Shown in pieces: positions 7,866 through 21,705 of a stretch of 36,929 bases of DNA; position 1 is the stretch's first letter, and each line of letters begins with the position of its first letter. The position numbers and the translations under genes were made by a program. The stretch lies in contig NZ_JAUVWH010000010.1 in NCBI RefSeq assembly GCF_030604225.1, positions 1 to 36,929 on the forward strand, written 5' to 3'. This DNA comes from Geoalkalibacter sp. (GTDB taxonomy: Bacteria > Desulfobacterota > Desulfuromonadia > Desulfuromonadales > Geoalkalibacteraceae). A model generated the notes under the pieces. The model had not been told where the DNA came from and searched no databases. It was given only the letters and a program-made list of their open reading frames with translations.

Positions 7866-8375
7866 TCAGGGCTGCGTCGCGATGCTGACCTTGCGCATGC
7901 GGTCGCCGGCCTGGATGCGCCGCACCACCTCCATGCCCTCCACCACCTGGCCGAAGATGGTGTAGCCGCCGTCCAGGTGCGGCTGGGGGTCGAGGCAGAT
8001 GTAGAACTGCGAACCCGAGGAGCGGCGCTCCGGATTGACTCGGTCGCCCTTGCGCGCGGTGGCCACGGCGCCCACCTGATGCTTGAGGCTGGGATGGATT
8101 TCCGCCGGCAGGTCGTAGCCGGGCCCGCCGGTGCCGTTGCCCAGGGGATCGCCCCCCTGCACGACGAAGCCCGGCACCACGCGGTGAAAGCTCAAGCCGT
8201 CGTAGAAGCCCTCGCGGGCGAGCTTGCGGAAGTTGGCCACGGTCTGCGGCGCCTGTTCGGCGTGGAGTTCGATACGGATGGTGCCGTGCTCGGTCTCGAT
8301 CACGGCAAACTCCGCGGCCGCCGCCGGCGCGGCCAAAATGGCGAGCAATCCCAAAATCGCAACCCACCTGCGCAT
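7866..8375 (-). CDS. Periplasmic cyclophilin-type peptidyl-prolyl cis-trans isomerase
   Basis: The 169-residue product begins MRRWVAILGLLAILAAPAAA, a signal peptide with likely cleavage after AAA, so the enzyme is exported. The cyclophilin domain shows FHRVVPGFVVQGGDP with the active-site Arg, then SGSQFYICL and the LDGGYTIFGQVVEGMEVV segment. It catalyses proline isomerisation during folding of envelope proteins. The start was chosen because AGGAG lies 7 bases before this ATG; a TTG seven codons upstream would include that site in the coding region. The stop of gpsA lies 21 bp upstream and a clear terminator follows. The family is sometimes called PpiA/PpiB; I do not assign a symbol. Confidence 0.92.
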   Translation of the reverse strand: MRRWVAILGLLAILAAPAAAAEFAVIETEHGTIRIELHAEQAPQTVANFRKLAREGFYDGLSFHRVVPGFVVQGGDPLGNGTGGPGYDLPAEIHPSLKHQVGAVATARKGDRVNPERRSSGSQFYICLDPQPHLDGGYTIFGQVVEGMEVVRRIQAGDRMRKVSIATQP

Positions 8376-8396
8376 ACTCGGTCTCCTTTTCCGCAA

Positions 8397-9398
8397 CTAG
8401 ATTCCCTCGGACTTGAGGTCGCGGGCCATGAGATCAATCACGGCCTGGCGCGGATCCTTGTCCTCGTAAAGGATCAGATACATCTGCTCGGTGATGGGCA
8501 CCTCGACGCCGAGTTTCCGCGCCAGGCGGTAGGTGGACAGGCAGGTCTGGACCCCTTCGGCGACCATCTTCATGCCGGCGAGAATGTCCTTGAGCTTGCG
8601 CCCCCGGCCCAGTTCGATGCCGACGCCGCGGTTGCGCGACAGATCGCCGGTGCAGGTCAGCACCAGATCGCCCATGCCCGCCAGGCCGGCGAAGGTGGTC
8701 GCCTGGGCGCCCTTGGCCAGACCCAGGCGCGTCATCTCGGCGAGGCCGCGGGTGATGAGCGCGGCGCGGCTGTTATGGCCGAAACCCAGGCCGTCGGCCA
8801 CCCCGGCGGCAAGGGCGATGACGTTTTTCAGCGCCCCGCCCAACTCCACGCCGAGGATATCGGTGTTGGTGTAGATGCGAAAGGCCTCGGTGCTCATGGC
8901 CTCCTGCACGCGCCGCGCCGCAGCCTGGTCGCGACTGGCCGCCACCACCGCGGTAGGCATGCCCGCCGCCACCTCGCGGGCGAAGCTGGGACCGGAGAGA
9001 TAGCACAGCCCCTGGTGAAAGGCCCCCGGCAGGGTTTCCTCCAACACCTCGGACATGGTCCGCAGGCTGTCGATCTCGATGCCCTTGGCCGCGCTCACCA
9101 CCAGGCAGTCCGGGGCGATGTCGGCAACGGCGCGCTGCATGAGGCCGCGCATGACCTGGGAGGGCGGTACCAGCAGCAACAGCTCGCGGCCCGCGACGGC
9201 CTGGCGCAGATCGGCGGTGAAGGACAGGTTGGAGGCCAGGGTCACGCCGGAGAGAAACAGATCGTTCTCGCGGGTGCGCGTCATGCGCTCCACCAAATCG
9301 GCTTCGTAGGCCCAGAGGGTGACGGCGTGGCCCTTGCGCGCGAGCAGATCGGCGAGGGTCGTGCCCCAGCTGCCGGCGCCGATGACACCGATGTTCAT
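8397..9398 (-). CDS. gpsA: NAD(P)-dependent glycerol-3-phosphate dehydrogenase
   Basis: GpsA reduces dihydroxyacetone phosphate to sn-glycerol 3-phosphate for phospholipid synthesis, in the cytoplasm. The 333-residue product opens with the Rossmann motif GVIGAGSWGTTLADLLA. It contains the ALKNVIALAAGVADGLGFGHNSRAALITRG segment, whose lysine is catalytic in the family, and the C-terminal domain is full length. AAGGA 8 bases before the ATG at 9396-9398 fixes the start. It sits between a TPR protein gene 14 bp upstream and the cyclophilin gene downstream, probably in one transcript with gyrA. Confidence 0.96.
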   Translation of the reverse strand: MNIGVIGAGSWGTTLADLLARKGHAVTLWAYEADLVERMTRTRENDLFLSGVTLASNLSFTADLRQAVAGRELLLLVPPSQVMRGLMQRAVADIAPDCLVVSAAKGIEIDSLRTMSEVLEETLPGAFHQGLCYLSGPSFAREVAAGMPTAVVAASRDQAAARRVQEAMSTEAFRIYTNTDILGVELGGALKNVIALAAGVADGLGFGHNSRAALITRGLAEMTRLGLAKGAQATTFAGLAGMGDLVLTCTGDLSRNRGVGIELGRGRKLKDILAGMKMVAEGVQTCLSTYRLARKLGVEVPITEQMYLILYEDKDPRQAVIDLMARDLKSEGI

Positions 9399-10217
9399 AG
9401 GGATCATCCTTTTCAAATGGCTTTCTGCTTTTTCTCGATACGCTCCCGCACCTGCGCGATGCGCTGCTCCAACACCTCGGGCTTGGGATAGACGCCGCGC
9501 AGTTTTTCCAGCATCTCCAGGGCGTCCACCAGCTGCTCCTGCTCCTCGAGCACCGCCGCCAGGCCGAAGCGCGCTTCCACCGCGTAGAGGTGGTCGGGCC
9601 AGCGGGCGATGAGCTCCTCGAAGCGCTGCCGCGCTTCCTTGAAATCCCCCTGCAGGGTCAAGGAGACGGCAATGCGGTAGCTGGTCTCGGCGCCCAGTTC
9701 ACTCTCGGGAAAGAGCCGCAGCAGGTTGTCCCACTCGATGCGCGCCTGCTCGAAGTTGTTGAGGCGGAAATAGGCCTCCCCGATACGATACTGGACCTGA
9801 TCGCCCTCGGCAACCCCCTGGTCGAGAAGTTTCTGGTAGGCAGCCACCGCCCGACCGGGATCCTCCAGGCGGTCCATGTAGATATCCGCCGCGTAGCGCT
9901 GGGCGGCCAGGCCGAAGGGGCTGCCGGGATAATTCTTTTCTAGTTGGAGAAAGGCCAGCAGCGCCCGCTCGGCGTCCTTGAGGTAGAGGTGCTGGAGCTC
10001 GCCGACGTGAAACAGGGCCTCGTCGGCGCGCGAGGCATGGGGGTAGAGGCGCGCGAGCCGCTGGAACTGGCGCGCCGCCTCGACGTAGTCCTGCTCCACC
10101 AGCAAGGCCTGGGCGCGGCTGAAGCGGCGCTCGGCGAAGCGCTCCTGATTCCACAGGTAAAAGACGGCGCCGCAGCCGGCCACAAGCGCCAGCAGCAGCC
10201 CCGCCAGCAGCAGGCGC

Positions 10218-12734
<2,517 letters not shown>

Positions 12735-12756
12735 GATTCGCTATTCCTTCAGGAAT

Positions 12757-16243
<3,487 letters not shown>

Positions 16244-16261
16244 AAACGGTGTCGTTTTCAA

Positions 16262-16293
16262 AAAAAAAGCCTTTTGGGCAAAAGGCTTTTTTT
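16262..16293. terminator. Strong bidirectional terminator between dnaN and recF
   Basis: Two arms, 16262-16275 and 16280-16293, are perfect inverted repeats of 14 bp around the 4-base loop GGGC. The core is GCCTTTT/AAAAGGC, flanked by A and T runs that would give U tracts on either strand. On the minus strand it lies 19 bases after the dnaN stop and 18 bases before the recF ATG, inside an otherwise tight row of genes. Confidence 0.88.
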
Positions 16294-16312
16294 CCCTTCA
16301 GGAAATTTCCGA

Positions 16313-17431
16313 TTATAAACGCATCGGCATGATGACTGCCAAATAATTTTTGTCGGTGCTGCCGGTCAGCAGCGCCGGGGAGAGATTATCCTTGATTTTA
16401 AACAGAATTTTTTCCTCGTCATGGGTCTGGAGGATATCCAGGAGATAACGGGCGTTAAAACCGATGGCGACTTCCTGACCCTGGTAGGCTACTTCCAATT
16501 CCTCGCGCCCGTCGCCCAACTCGGGATTGGAGGAGGAAATTTCCAGCAGATCCGGTTTTAGGGCAATGCGCACGCCCTTGGATTTTTCACTGGCGAGGGT
16601 CGACATGCGGCGCAGGGCATGAAAGAACTCTTCCGTGGAAATTTCCGCGGTCTGATCGTTGGCCTTGGGAATGACGCGTTCGTAATCGGGAAACTGACCG
16701 TCAATCAGGCGCATGATCAGAGTGGTGTGGCCCTTGGAAATCTGGGCGCTGTTTTCCATGAAACTCAGGTGGATATCCTCGCCGCCTTCCTCCGCCAGTT
16801 TTTTCAGCTCGAAGATGCCCTTGCGCGGAAAAATGACTCCGCGTTGCAGTTCGGGTGCCGCGGGGGCAGGAATGGGCGCGGCGATTTTCGCCAGGCGATG
16901 TCCGTCGGTGGCGACCAGGTTGAGGAAATCCTCGGAATTGTCCTGGCCGCTGCGAAAGAAAATACCGTTGAGGTTGTACTTGGTTTCGTCCGTGGACATG
17001 GCGAATGCGGTCTTTTCGATCATGCGCGCCACAGCGGCGCTGGGCAGAACGATGATCTCCGGATCCTTGGTCGCCGGGAAAAACGGAAATTCCTCCGGCG
17101 AGAGACCGACCAGGTTGAAGAGGGCCTTGCCGCAGCGGATTTCGATCCAGCAGTTTTCCTTGGCGCGAAAGGAAATTTCTCCTTCCGGCAGTTCGCGCAC
17201 GATTTCGAAAAGTTTCTTTGCCGAAACGGTGATACGGCCGGATTCCTCGATGGTTGCCGGATAGGACGAACGCATTCCCACCTCGAGGTCGGTGGCGGTC
17301 AGCACCACCGCGGCGTCGGCGGTGTCGATGAGGACATTGGCCAGGACCGGGATGGTATTCTTGCGTTCGACGATGGCCTGAATCCGGCCCAGGGCCTTGA
17401 GGAAAACCTGTTTTTCAATCTGGAATTTCAT
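16313..17431 (-). CDS. dnaN: DNA polymerase III beta subunit (sliding clamp)
   Basis: DnaN forms a ring around DNA that tethers polymerase III and other enzymes. The 372-residue product has the expected three-domain length. It starts MKFQIEKQVFLKALGRIQAIVERKNTIPVLANVLI and ends with PALLTGSTDKNYLAVIMPMRL, the conserved clamp C-terminus that forms the binding cleft (MPMRL). The ATG at 17429-17431 has GGGAGG 4 bases upstream, a strong ribosome-binding site. dnaA lies 239 bp upstream with oriC-like sequence between. A terminator follows the stop. Confidence 0.98.
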   Translation of the reverse strand: MKFQIEKQVFLKALGRIQAIVERKNTIPVLANVLIDTADAAVVLTATDLEVGMRSSYPATIEESGRITVSAKKLFEIVRELPEGEISFRAKENCWIEIRCGKALFNLVGLSPEEFPFFPATKDPEIIVLPSAAVARMIEKTAFAMSTDETKYNLNGIFFRSGQDNSEDFLNLVATDGHRLAKIAAPIPAPAAPELQRGVIFPRKGIFELKKLAEEGGEDIHLSFMENSAQISKGHTTLIMRLIDGQFPDYERVIPKANDQTAEISTEEFFHALRRMSTLASEKSKGVRIALKPDLLEISSSNPELGDGREELEVAYQGQEVAIGFNARYLLDILQTHDEEKILFKIKDNLSPALLTGSTDKNYLAVIMPMRL

Positions 17432-17670
17432 GGAACCTCCCTGCGGTGGAAAGTATCTATGCTCTATGGGTTTTTAAAAAAATAAAAATGGTAGTAGTAA
17501 TAGATGCCTGTGGGTAGCTGGTTTTAGCGCCAAAGTCGCTGGAAAAACGTTGCATTCCTATGTTGAAAACCTTGTGGGAGCGGACCCTGGGAAAAGCCGC
17601 CATTGTGGATAGCCGAACAGCGACCTTCGGTCATCCACCGCATCCCCAGCGGGACGCACAGCTTATCCCC
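17432..17670. other. Candidate oriC with a DnaA-box/DnaA-trio unwinding element
   Basis: This 239-bp gap between dnaA and dnaN has no gene. On the minus strand, towards dnaN, it holds the near-consensus DnaA box CTATCCACA (complement of 17604-17612), GCTCCCACA (complement of 17573-17581) and CTACCCACA (complement of 17509-17517). The spacer GGCAT follows, then CTATTACTACTA (complement of 17492-17503) and an A/T block (17471-17488). The plus strand of the repeat reads TAGTAGTAATAG, that is 3'-GAT/AAT-5' trinucleotides. In Bacillus subtilis the order DnaA box, GC spacer, DnaA-trio, A/T-rich region defines the strand-opening site, also placed between dnaA and dnaN. Box matches away from CTATCCACA are imperfect. 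Confidence 0.65.
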
Positions 17671-19035
17671 TCAACGGGTTAGAGTATTTTTGAGGGTATT
17701 GAGGGTTGCGCGCAACTGAAAATCATTCTCCTGCAAACTTTCGATTTTTTTTATGGCGTGGATGATGGTTGAATGATCCTTGCCGCCGAAACGCTCGCCG
17801 ATTTCCGGAAAGGACAGGGAGGTGAGCTGGCGCGACAGGTACATGGCGATCTGACGGGGCAACACCAAGGCCTTGAGGCGCTTGGGTGATTTGAGGTCCG
17901 TCAGTTTGAGGTTGAAATGGGCGGCCACGCACTTTTGGATCTCTTCCACGGAAAGTTCCCGGCTTTTTTCCACGAGAATATCCTTGAGGACTTCCCGGGC
18001 CATCTCCAGGGTGAGGGGTGTCGAGGTCAGGCTGGCGTAGGCGCCGAGGCGAATTAAAAAACCCTCGAGTTCGCGCACGTTGCTGGTGATGGAGTTGGAC
18101 AGGAAAAAGGCGACGTCCTCCGGAAGATTGATGCCGTTCTTATCTGCTTTCATTTTGAGAATCGCTTGTTTGGTCTCCACGTCCGGCGCCTGGATGTCGG
18201 CGATGAGTCCCCACTCGAAACGCGAACGCAAACGCTCCTCGAGACCGGGGATCTCCTTGGGAAACTTGTCCGAGGTCACCACGATCTGCTTGTGCGCCTC
18301 GTACAAGGCGTTGAAGGTGTGGAAAAATTCCTCCTGGGTGCGTTCCTTGCCGGCGATGAATTGGACGTCGTCGATGAGCAGGACATCCATGGAGCGAAAT
18401 TTGTTGCGAAATTCATCCATGCGGGCATAGCGCAGGGAATTGATCAGCTCGTTCATGAATTTTTCCGAGGCATAGTAGCAGACGCGCATTTCCGGGTTGC
18501 GGCTTAGAATCGCGTTGCCGATGGCGTTGATCAGATGGGTCTTGCCGAGACCCACGCCTCCGTAGATGAACAGGGGATTGTAGGTGGTGGCCGGGTTGTT
18601 GGCGACGGCCATGGCCGCGGCATGGGCGAATTGATTCGAGGAGCCGGAAACAAAATCGGTAAAGACGTAGCGTGGATTGAGATTCGAGGGAAAGAGATCC
18701 GGCTTGGGGCGTGCCGGGGATGTCTCCGCGGTTTCCTCCGGGGCAGCGGTTACTCCCGGGGGGCGGGTCGCCTGGGAGGCTTTGTCGGCGATGGAGGACT
18801 TGCCGATCTCCAGGTCGATGCGATATTCAACCGCGCCGACCTGAGCGAGGGCTTGTTCGATCCGCGCGGCGTAGTTGTCGCGGATCCACTCAAGAAAAAA
18901 TCGGTTGGGAACCCGCAGATGAATGCGCGATTTTTCGGCGCGCAGAAATTCAATGGGCTTGATCCAGGTGGTAAACAGCTGTGGGCTGAGGGTTTGCTGC
19001 AAAAGGGTCAGGGTTTCGCGCCAGAGTCGATCCAT
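17671..19035 (-). CDS. dnaA: Chromosomal replication initiator protein DnaA
   Basis: DnaA binds 9-bp boxes at oriC and opens the duplex. The 454-residue product has the N-terminal domain (MDRLWRETLTLLQQ..TWIKPI), a variable Pro/Glu/Thr-rich linker, and the AAA+ domain with Walker A GGVGLGKT at residues 159-166 and Walker B LLIDDVQF. The C-terminal DNA-binding signature is GKDHSTIIHA. The ATG at 19033-19035 matches the conserved family start; a TTG 12 codons earlier is open but adds unrelated residues. No good ribosome-binding site is seen at either. It is the first gene of the leftward arm and is divergent from rpmH. Confidence 0.97.
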   Translation of the reverse strand: MDRLWRETLTLLQQTLSPQLFTTWIKPIEFLRAEKSRIHLRVPNRFFLEWIRDNYAARIEQALAQVGAVEYRIDLEIGKSSIADKASQATRPPGVTAAPEETAETSPARPKPDLFPSNLNPRYVFTDFVSGSSNQFAHAAAMAVANNPATTYNPLFIYGGVGLGKTHLINAIGNAILSRNPEMRVCYYASEKFMNELINSLRYARMDEFRNKFRSMDVLLIDDVQFIAGKERTQEEFFHTFNALYEAHKQIVVTSDKFPKEIPGLEERLRSRFEWGLIADIQAPDVETKQAILKMKADKNGINLPEDVAFFLSNSITSNVRELEGFLIRLGAYASLTSTPLTLEMAREVLKDILVEKSRELSVEEIQKCVAAHFNLKLTDLKSPKRLKALVLPRQIAMYLSRQLTSLSFPEIGERFGGKDHSTIIHAIKKIESLQENDFQLRATLNTLKNTLTR

Positions 19036-19346
19036 GGATGCGGGCTGTCCGGTAGAAAGGGAAAAAAACAAGGGAAAAAAACGCGCATTACAAAGTCTGA
19101 TTCACAGGTTTTTCAACATCTGTGGAAAAAGGAAAAAATGCTTTTTTCTTAATACTTTTGCTGTCCTTGAGGGGGCTAAAATTAACAGAGGCAGAGAGAA
19201 ATTTCAAGTCTTTTCTCCGCAGGCGCCGATGCCCGGCGGCGCCGTCAGGACGCAAAGGCGGTTGACTTCTGACGCAAAGTATGTTCTTAATTACGCTTTC
19301 TTTTGTTCCGCAGAATAAATCATGATCGATTCAAGGAGTTAGTTCG
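19036..19346. promoter_or_regulatory. Divergent dnaA-rpmH promoter region with a DnaA box
   Basis: This 311-bp gap has no gene. For rpmH (plus), TTGACT at 19262-19267 has a possible -10 around TCTTAA/TTAATT (19285-19292). For dnaA (minus), TTGAAA followed after 16 bases by TTAATT is seen in the complement of about 19180-19210. A DnaA box, TGTGGAAAA at 19121-19129 (complement TTTTCCACA, matching TTWTNCACA), lies in the dnaA leader, where it could mediate autoregulation or belong to a second origin subregion. The nonamer GACGCAAAG occurs twice (19249-19257, 19271-19279), 22 bp apart, flanking the rpmH -35. The dnaA-proximal half is rich in A and T runs. Confidence 0.55.
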
Positions 19347-19496
19347 ATGAAACGCACTTACCAGCCGAGTAAGGTTCGGCGCAAAAGAACCCACGGATTT
19401 CGCAAGCGGATGCTGACCAGCAAGGGCCAGCAGGTTCTTAAGCGGCGCCGCGCCAAAGGCCGTCATCGCCTGGTTGTGGAGATTCCCAAGAAGTAG
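19347..19496 (+). CDS. rpmH: 50S ribosomal protein L34
   Basis: The 49-residue product starts [20 protein letters not shown] and continues with [20 protein letters not shown], the L34 signature. It has a short C-terminal extension (RLVVEIPKK) beyond the usual 44-46 residues. AAGGAG at 19333-19338 stands 8 bases before the ATG. It opens the rightward gene row, with rnpA 11 bp downstream, the normal bacterial arrangement next to dnaA. Confidence 0.97.
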   Translation: MKRTYQPSKVRRKRTHGFRKRMLTSKGQQVLKRRRAKGRHRLVVEIPKK

Positions 19497-19507
19497 TTGG
19501 CGACCCG

Positions 19508-19867
19508 GTGACCGACTCCAGAGCGCATTCCTTCCCGGGCAGCAAACGTCTCAAAACCGGTAAAGAATTTGAAACCTTGCGAAAAAAGGGGCGTTTGTAC
19601 AAAACGCCCCACTTTCTTGTCTATGTGCTGAAAAACACCGAGGGCGGGTGTCGGCTGGGATTGACGGTGAGTCGCAAAGTCGGCAACTCGCCGGAACGCA
19701 ATCGGGTGAAACGCTTGCTGCGCGAATTCTTTCGCCGGCAACTGCAGGTTGCCTGCCAGGATCGGGATTTTTCCATTGTCGCCCGGCCCGGCGCCTCCCT
19801 TCTTCGTTTCGACCAGGTGGTCGAGGAGCTTGGTGGTCTCAAGAGATTCGGCAATAGCCGAGGTTAA
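19508..19867 (+). CDS. rnpA: Ribonuclease P protein component
   Basis: RnpA is the protein cofactor of the RNase P ribozyme that matures tRNA 5' ends. The 119-residue basic product has [40 protein letters not shown] and RLLREFFR, including the conserved RNR motif. The start is taken as the GTG at 19508, 11 bp after the rpmH stop; no clear Shine-Dalgarno sequence is visible, suggesting coupling to rpmH. yidD starts 5 bp after its stop. Confidence 0.95.
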   Translation: MTDSRAHSFPGSKRLKTGKEFETLRKKGRLYKTPHFLVYVLKNTEGGCRLGLTVSRKVGNSPERNRVKRLLREFFRRQLQVACQDRDFSIVARPGASLLRFDQVVEELGGLKRFGNSRG

Positions 19868-19872
19868 GCGCC

Positions 19873-20082
19873 ATGCGGCATCTGTGCCTGGGTCTGATTC
19901 GTGTTTATCAACTTGTTCTTTCCCCGCTCATGGGGCCTTCCTGCCGTTTTTATCCTTCCTGTTCCCAGTATAGTTACGACGCGATTCATCGCTATGGCAT
20001 CTTGAGAGGTCTGTGGCTGGGGTTACGCCGCCTGGCCAAGTGTCATCCCTTTCATCCGGGAGGGATCGATCCCCTGCCCTGA
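19873..20082 (+). CDS. yidD: Membrane protein insertion efficiency factor YidD
   Basis: The 69-residue product contains the family signature [18 protein letters not shown] with its three cysteines and ends in the usual [14 protein letters not shown]. YidD is a small membrane-associated protein that assists YidC-dependent insertion. It lies between rnpA and yidC, as in most bacteria, and is probably co-transcribed with both. Confidence 0.95.
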   Translation: MRHLCLGLIRVYQLVLSPLMGPSCRFYPSCSQYSYDAIHRYGILRGLWLGLRRLAKCHPFHPGGIDPLP

Positions 20083-20105
20083 TCTTTTATCCCCTTGGAG
20101 TTGGT

Positions 20106-21704
20106 ATGGAAAATAAAAATACGCTGATCGCCATTGTTCTCATGCTGTTGGTCTGGGTTGGCTTTACCATTTTCTTTCCACCGCAGGCCCCGCCCCCCCA
20201 GGTCGCCGAGCAAGCGCCGCCCGCGGTCGCGGAGAGCCGCCCGGCGCCCGAAGTGGTGGCGGCGGTCGAGGAGGCACGCGATTTTTCAATGCCTCTCCTG
20301 GGTGCCGGCAGCATTCTGGAGGTCCAGACCCAGACCTATCGCCTGGAAATTGACGAGCGCAGCGCTTCCATACGGCGTATAGAATTGTTGCAGTATGGCG
20401 ATACCATGGCTGCCGAGTCCGCCGGGTTCGTTCTCGTCGATACTCGTGATCGTGGGCTGGGCACCTTGCAGCTGGGCGGCACGGACGGTTTGAGCGGGGC
20501 CGGTCAACCCGTTTACGCTCTGGTCGATCCGCCCCAGGGGACCCTGAGCCTTGGACCCGGAGAAACGCGGGAATTGACCTTTCGCGGTGAAATCGCCCCC
20601 GGCGTCCTGATCGAAAAGGTCTTGGCGCTCAGCGCGGATTCCTATCAGATTCCCGTCGGCGTGCGTCTCATGAACCGCAGCGGCGGCCCCTTGTCGGGCA
20701 ACCTCAGCCTGACCCTGGTGCAGCCATGGGATAAGGCCATGGCCGGCACCATGTATGAATTCGTCGGGCCGAGCACCTTTGCCGGCGGGAAGAAACGCAA
20801 CGAAAAGGTCGATGATCTCGGCAAGCAAGCTGCTTTGTATACCGACGAAATTATCTGGACGGGTTTCGAGAAGAAATACTTTTTCAACGCCCTGGTACCT
20901 CTTGAGGGGAGCGCCGAGCGCGCGCGGGTCGAACTCGTCGACAGCCTGGTCACCAATAGCCTGATCAGCCCCTATCGCACGCTGCAAAGTGGTGAGACGG
21001 CGGAATTTCAATTCTTCGCCTTTTTTGGCCCCAAGGACTTCGATTTGTTGCAGGGGCTGGGCTACCAGCTCAGCGAAGCGGTGGATTTTGGCTTTTTCGG
21101 GTTTCTCGCCCGTCCCTTGCTGCATGTTCTGAAATTTTTCTACAGCTTTTTGCATAACTATGGACTGGCCATCATTCTGCTGACGGTCATCATCAAGATT
21201 CTTTTCTGGCCCCTGACCCAGAAGAGCTTCACGTCCATGAAGGAGATGCAGAAACTTCAACCCCAGATGCAGAAGCTGCGGGAAAAATATAAAAACGACA
21301 AGCAGCGCATGAATCTGGAACTGATGAATCTCTACAAGGAGCATCGCGTCAATCCCCTCGGCGGCTGCCTGCCCATGCTGGTGCAGATCCCGGTGTTTTT
21401 CGCGCTGTACAAGGTTTTGCTGGTGTCCATCGAATTGCGCCATGCGCCTTTCTTCCTATGGATTACCGACCTGTCCGCCAAGGATCCCTACTACATTACC
21501 CCGGTGATCATGGGCGCTTCCATGTTCGTTCAGCAGAAAATGACGCCGAGCAACCTGGATCCGGTGCAGGCCAAGATTTTTCTCGCCATGCCCCTCATCT
21601 TCACCGTCATGTTCCTCAATTTTCCCTCGGGCCTCGTGCTTTACTGGTTGGTCAACAATCTGCTGACCATCGGGCAGCAGGCCCTGATCCACCGGAAGTC
21701 CTGA
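20106..21704 (+). CDS. yidC: Membrane protein insertase YidC
   Basis: YidC inserts and folds inner-membrane proteins, alone or with SecYEG. The 532-residue product has the Gram-negative layout: an N-terminal membrane anchor (LIAIVLMLLVWVGFTIFF), a large periplasmic beta-domain (about residues 60-330), then the conserved five-helix core. The core has the cytoplasmic coiled region EMQKLQPQMQKLREKYKNDK, NPLGGCLPMLVQIPVFFALYKVL, and ends FPSGLVLYWLVNNLLTIGQQ. The ATG at 20106 has GGAG 5 bases upstream; the frame is open further upstream through yidD, but only in an unconserved segment. mnmE begins 1 bp after the stop. Confidence 0.97.
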   Translation: MENKNTLIAIVLMLLVWVGFTIFFPPQAPPPQVAEQAPPAVAESRPAPEVVAAVEEARDFSMPLLGAGSILEVQTQTYRLEIDERSASIRRIELLQYGDTMAAESAGFVLVDTRDRGLGTLQLGGTDGLSGAGQPVYALVDPPQGTLSLGPGETRELTFRGEIAPGVLIEKVLALSADSYQIPVGVRLMNRSGGPLSGNLSLTLVQPWDKAMAGTMYEFVGPSTFAGGKKRNEKVDDLGKQAALYTDEIIWTGFEKKYFFNALVPLEGSAERARVELVDSLVTNSLISPYRTLQSGETAEFQFFAFFGPKDFDLLQGLGYQLSEAVDFGFFGFLARPLLHVLKFFYSFLHNYGLAIILLTVIIKILFWPLTQKSFTSMKEMQKLQPQMQKLREKYKNDKQRMNLELMNLYKEHRVNPLGGCLPMLVQIPVFFALYKVLLVSIELRHAPFFLWITDLSAKDPYYITPVIMGASMFVQQKMTPSNLDPVQAKIFLAMPLIFTVMFLNFPSGLVLYWLVNNLLTIGQQALIHRKS

Positions 21705-21705
21705 G

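Noticed and set aside
19241-19280. A cyclic-di-GMP (GEMM) riboswitch suggested by GGACGCAAAG
   Set aside because: The other conserved GEMM segments and the two paired helices are missing, and the motif occurs upstream of the promoter rather than in a transcript leader.
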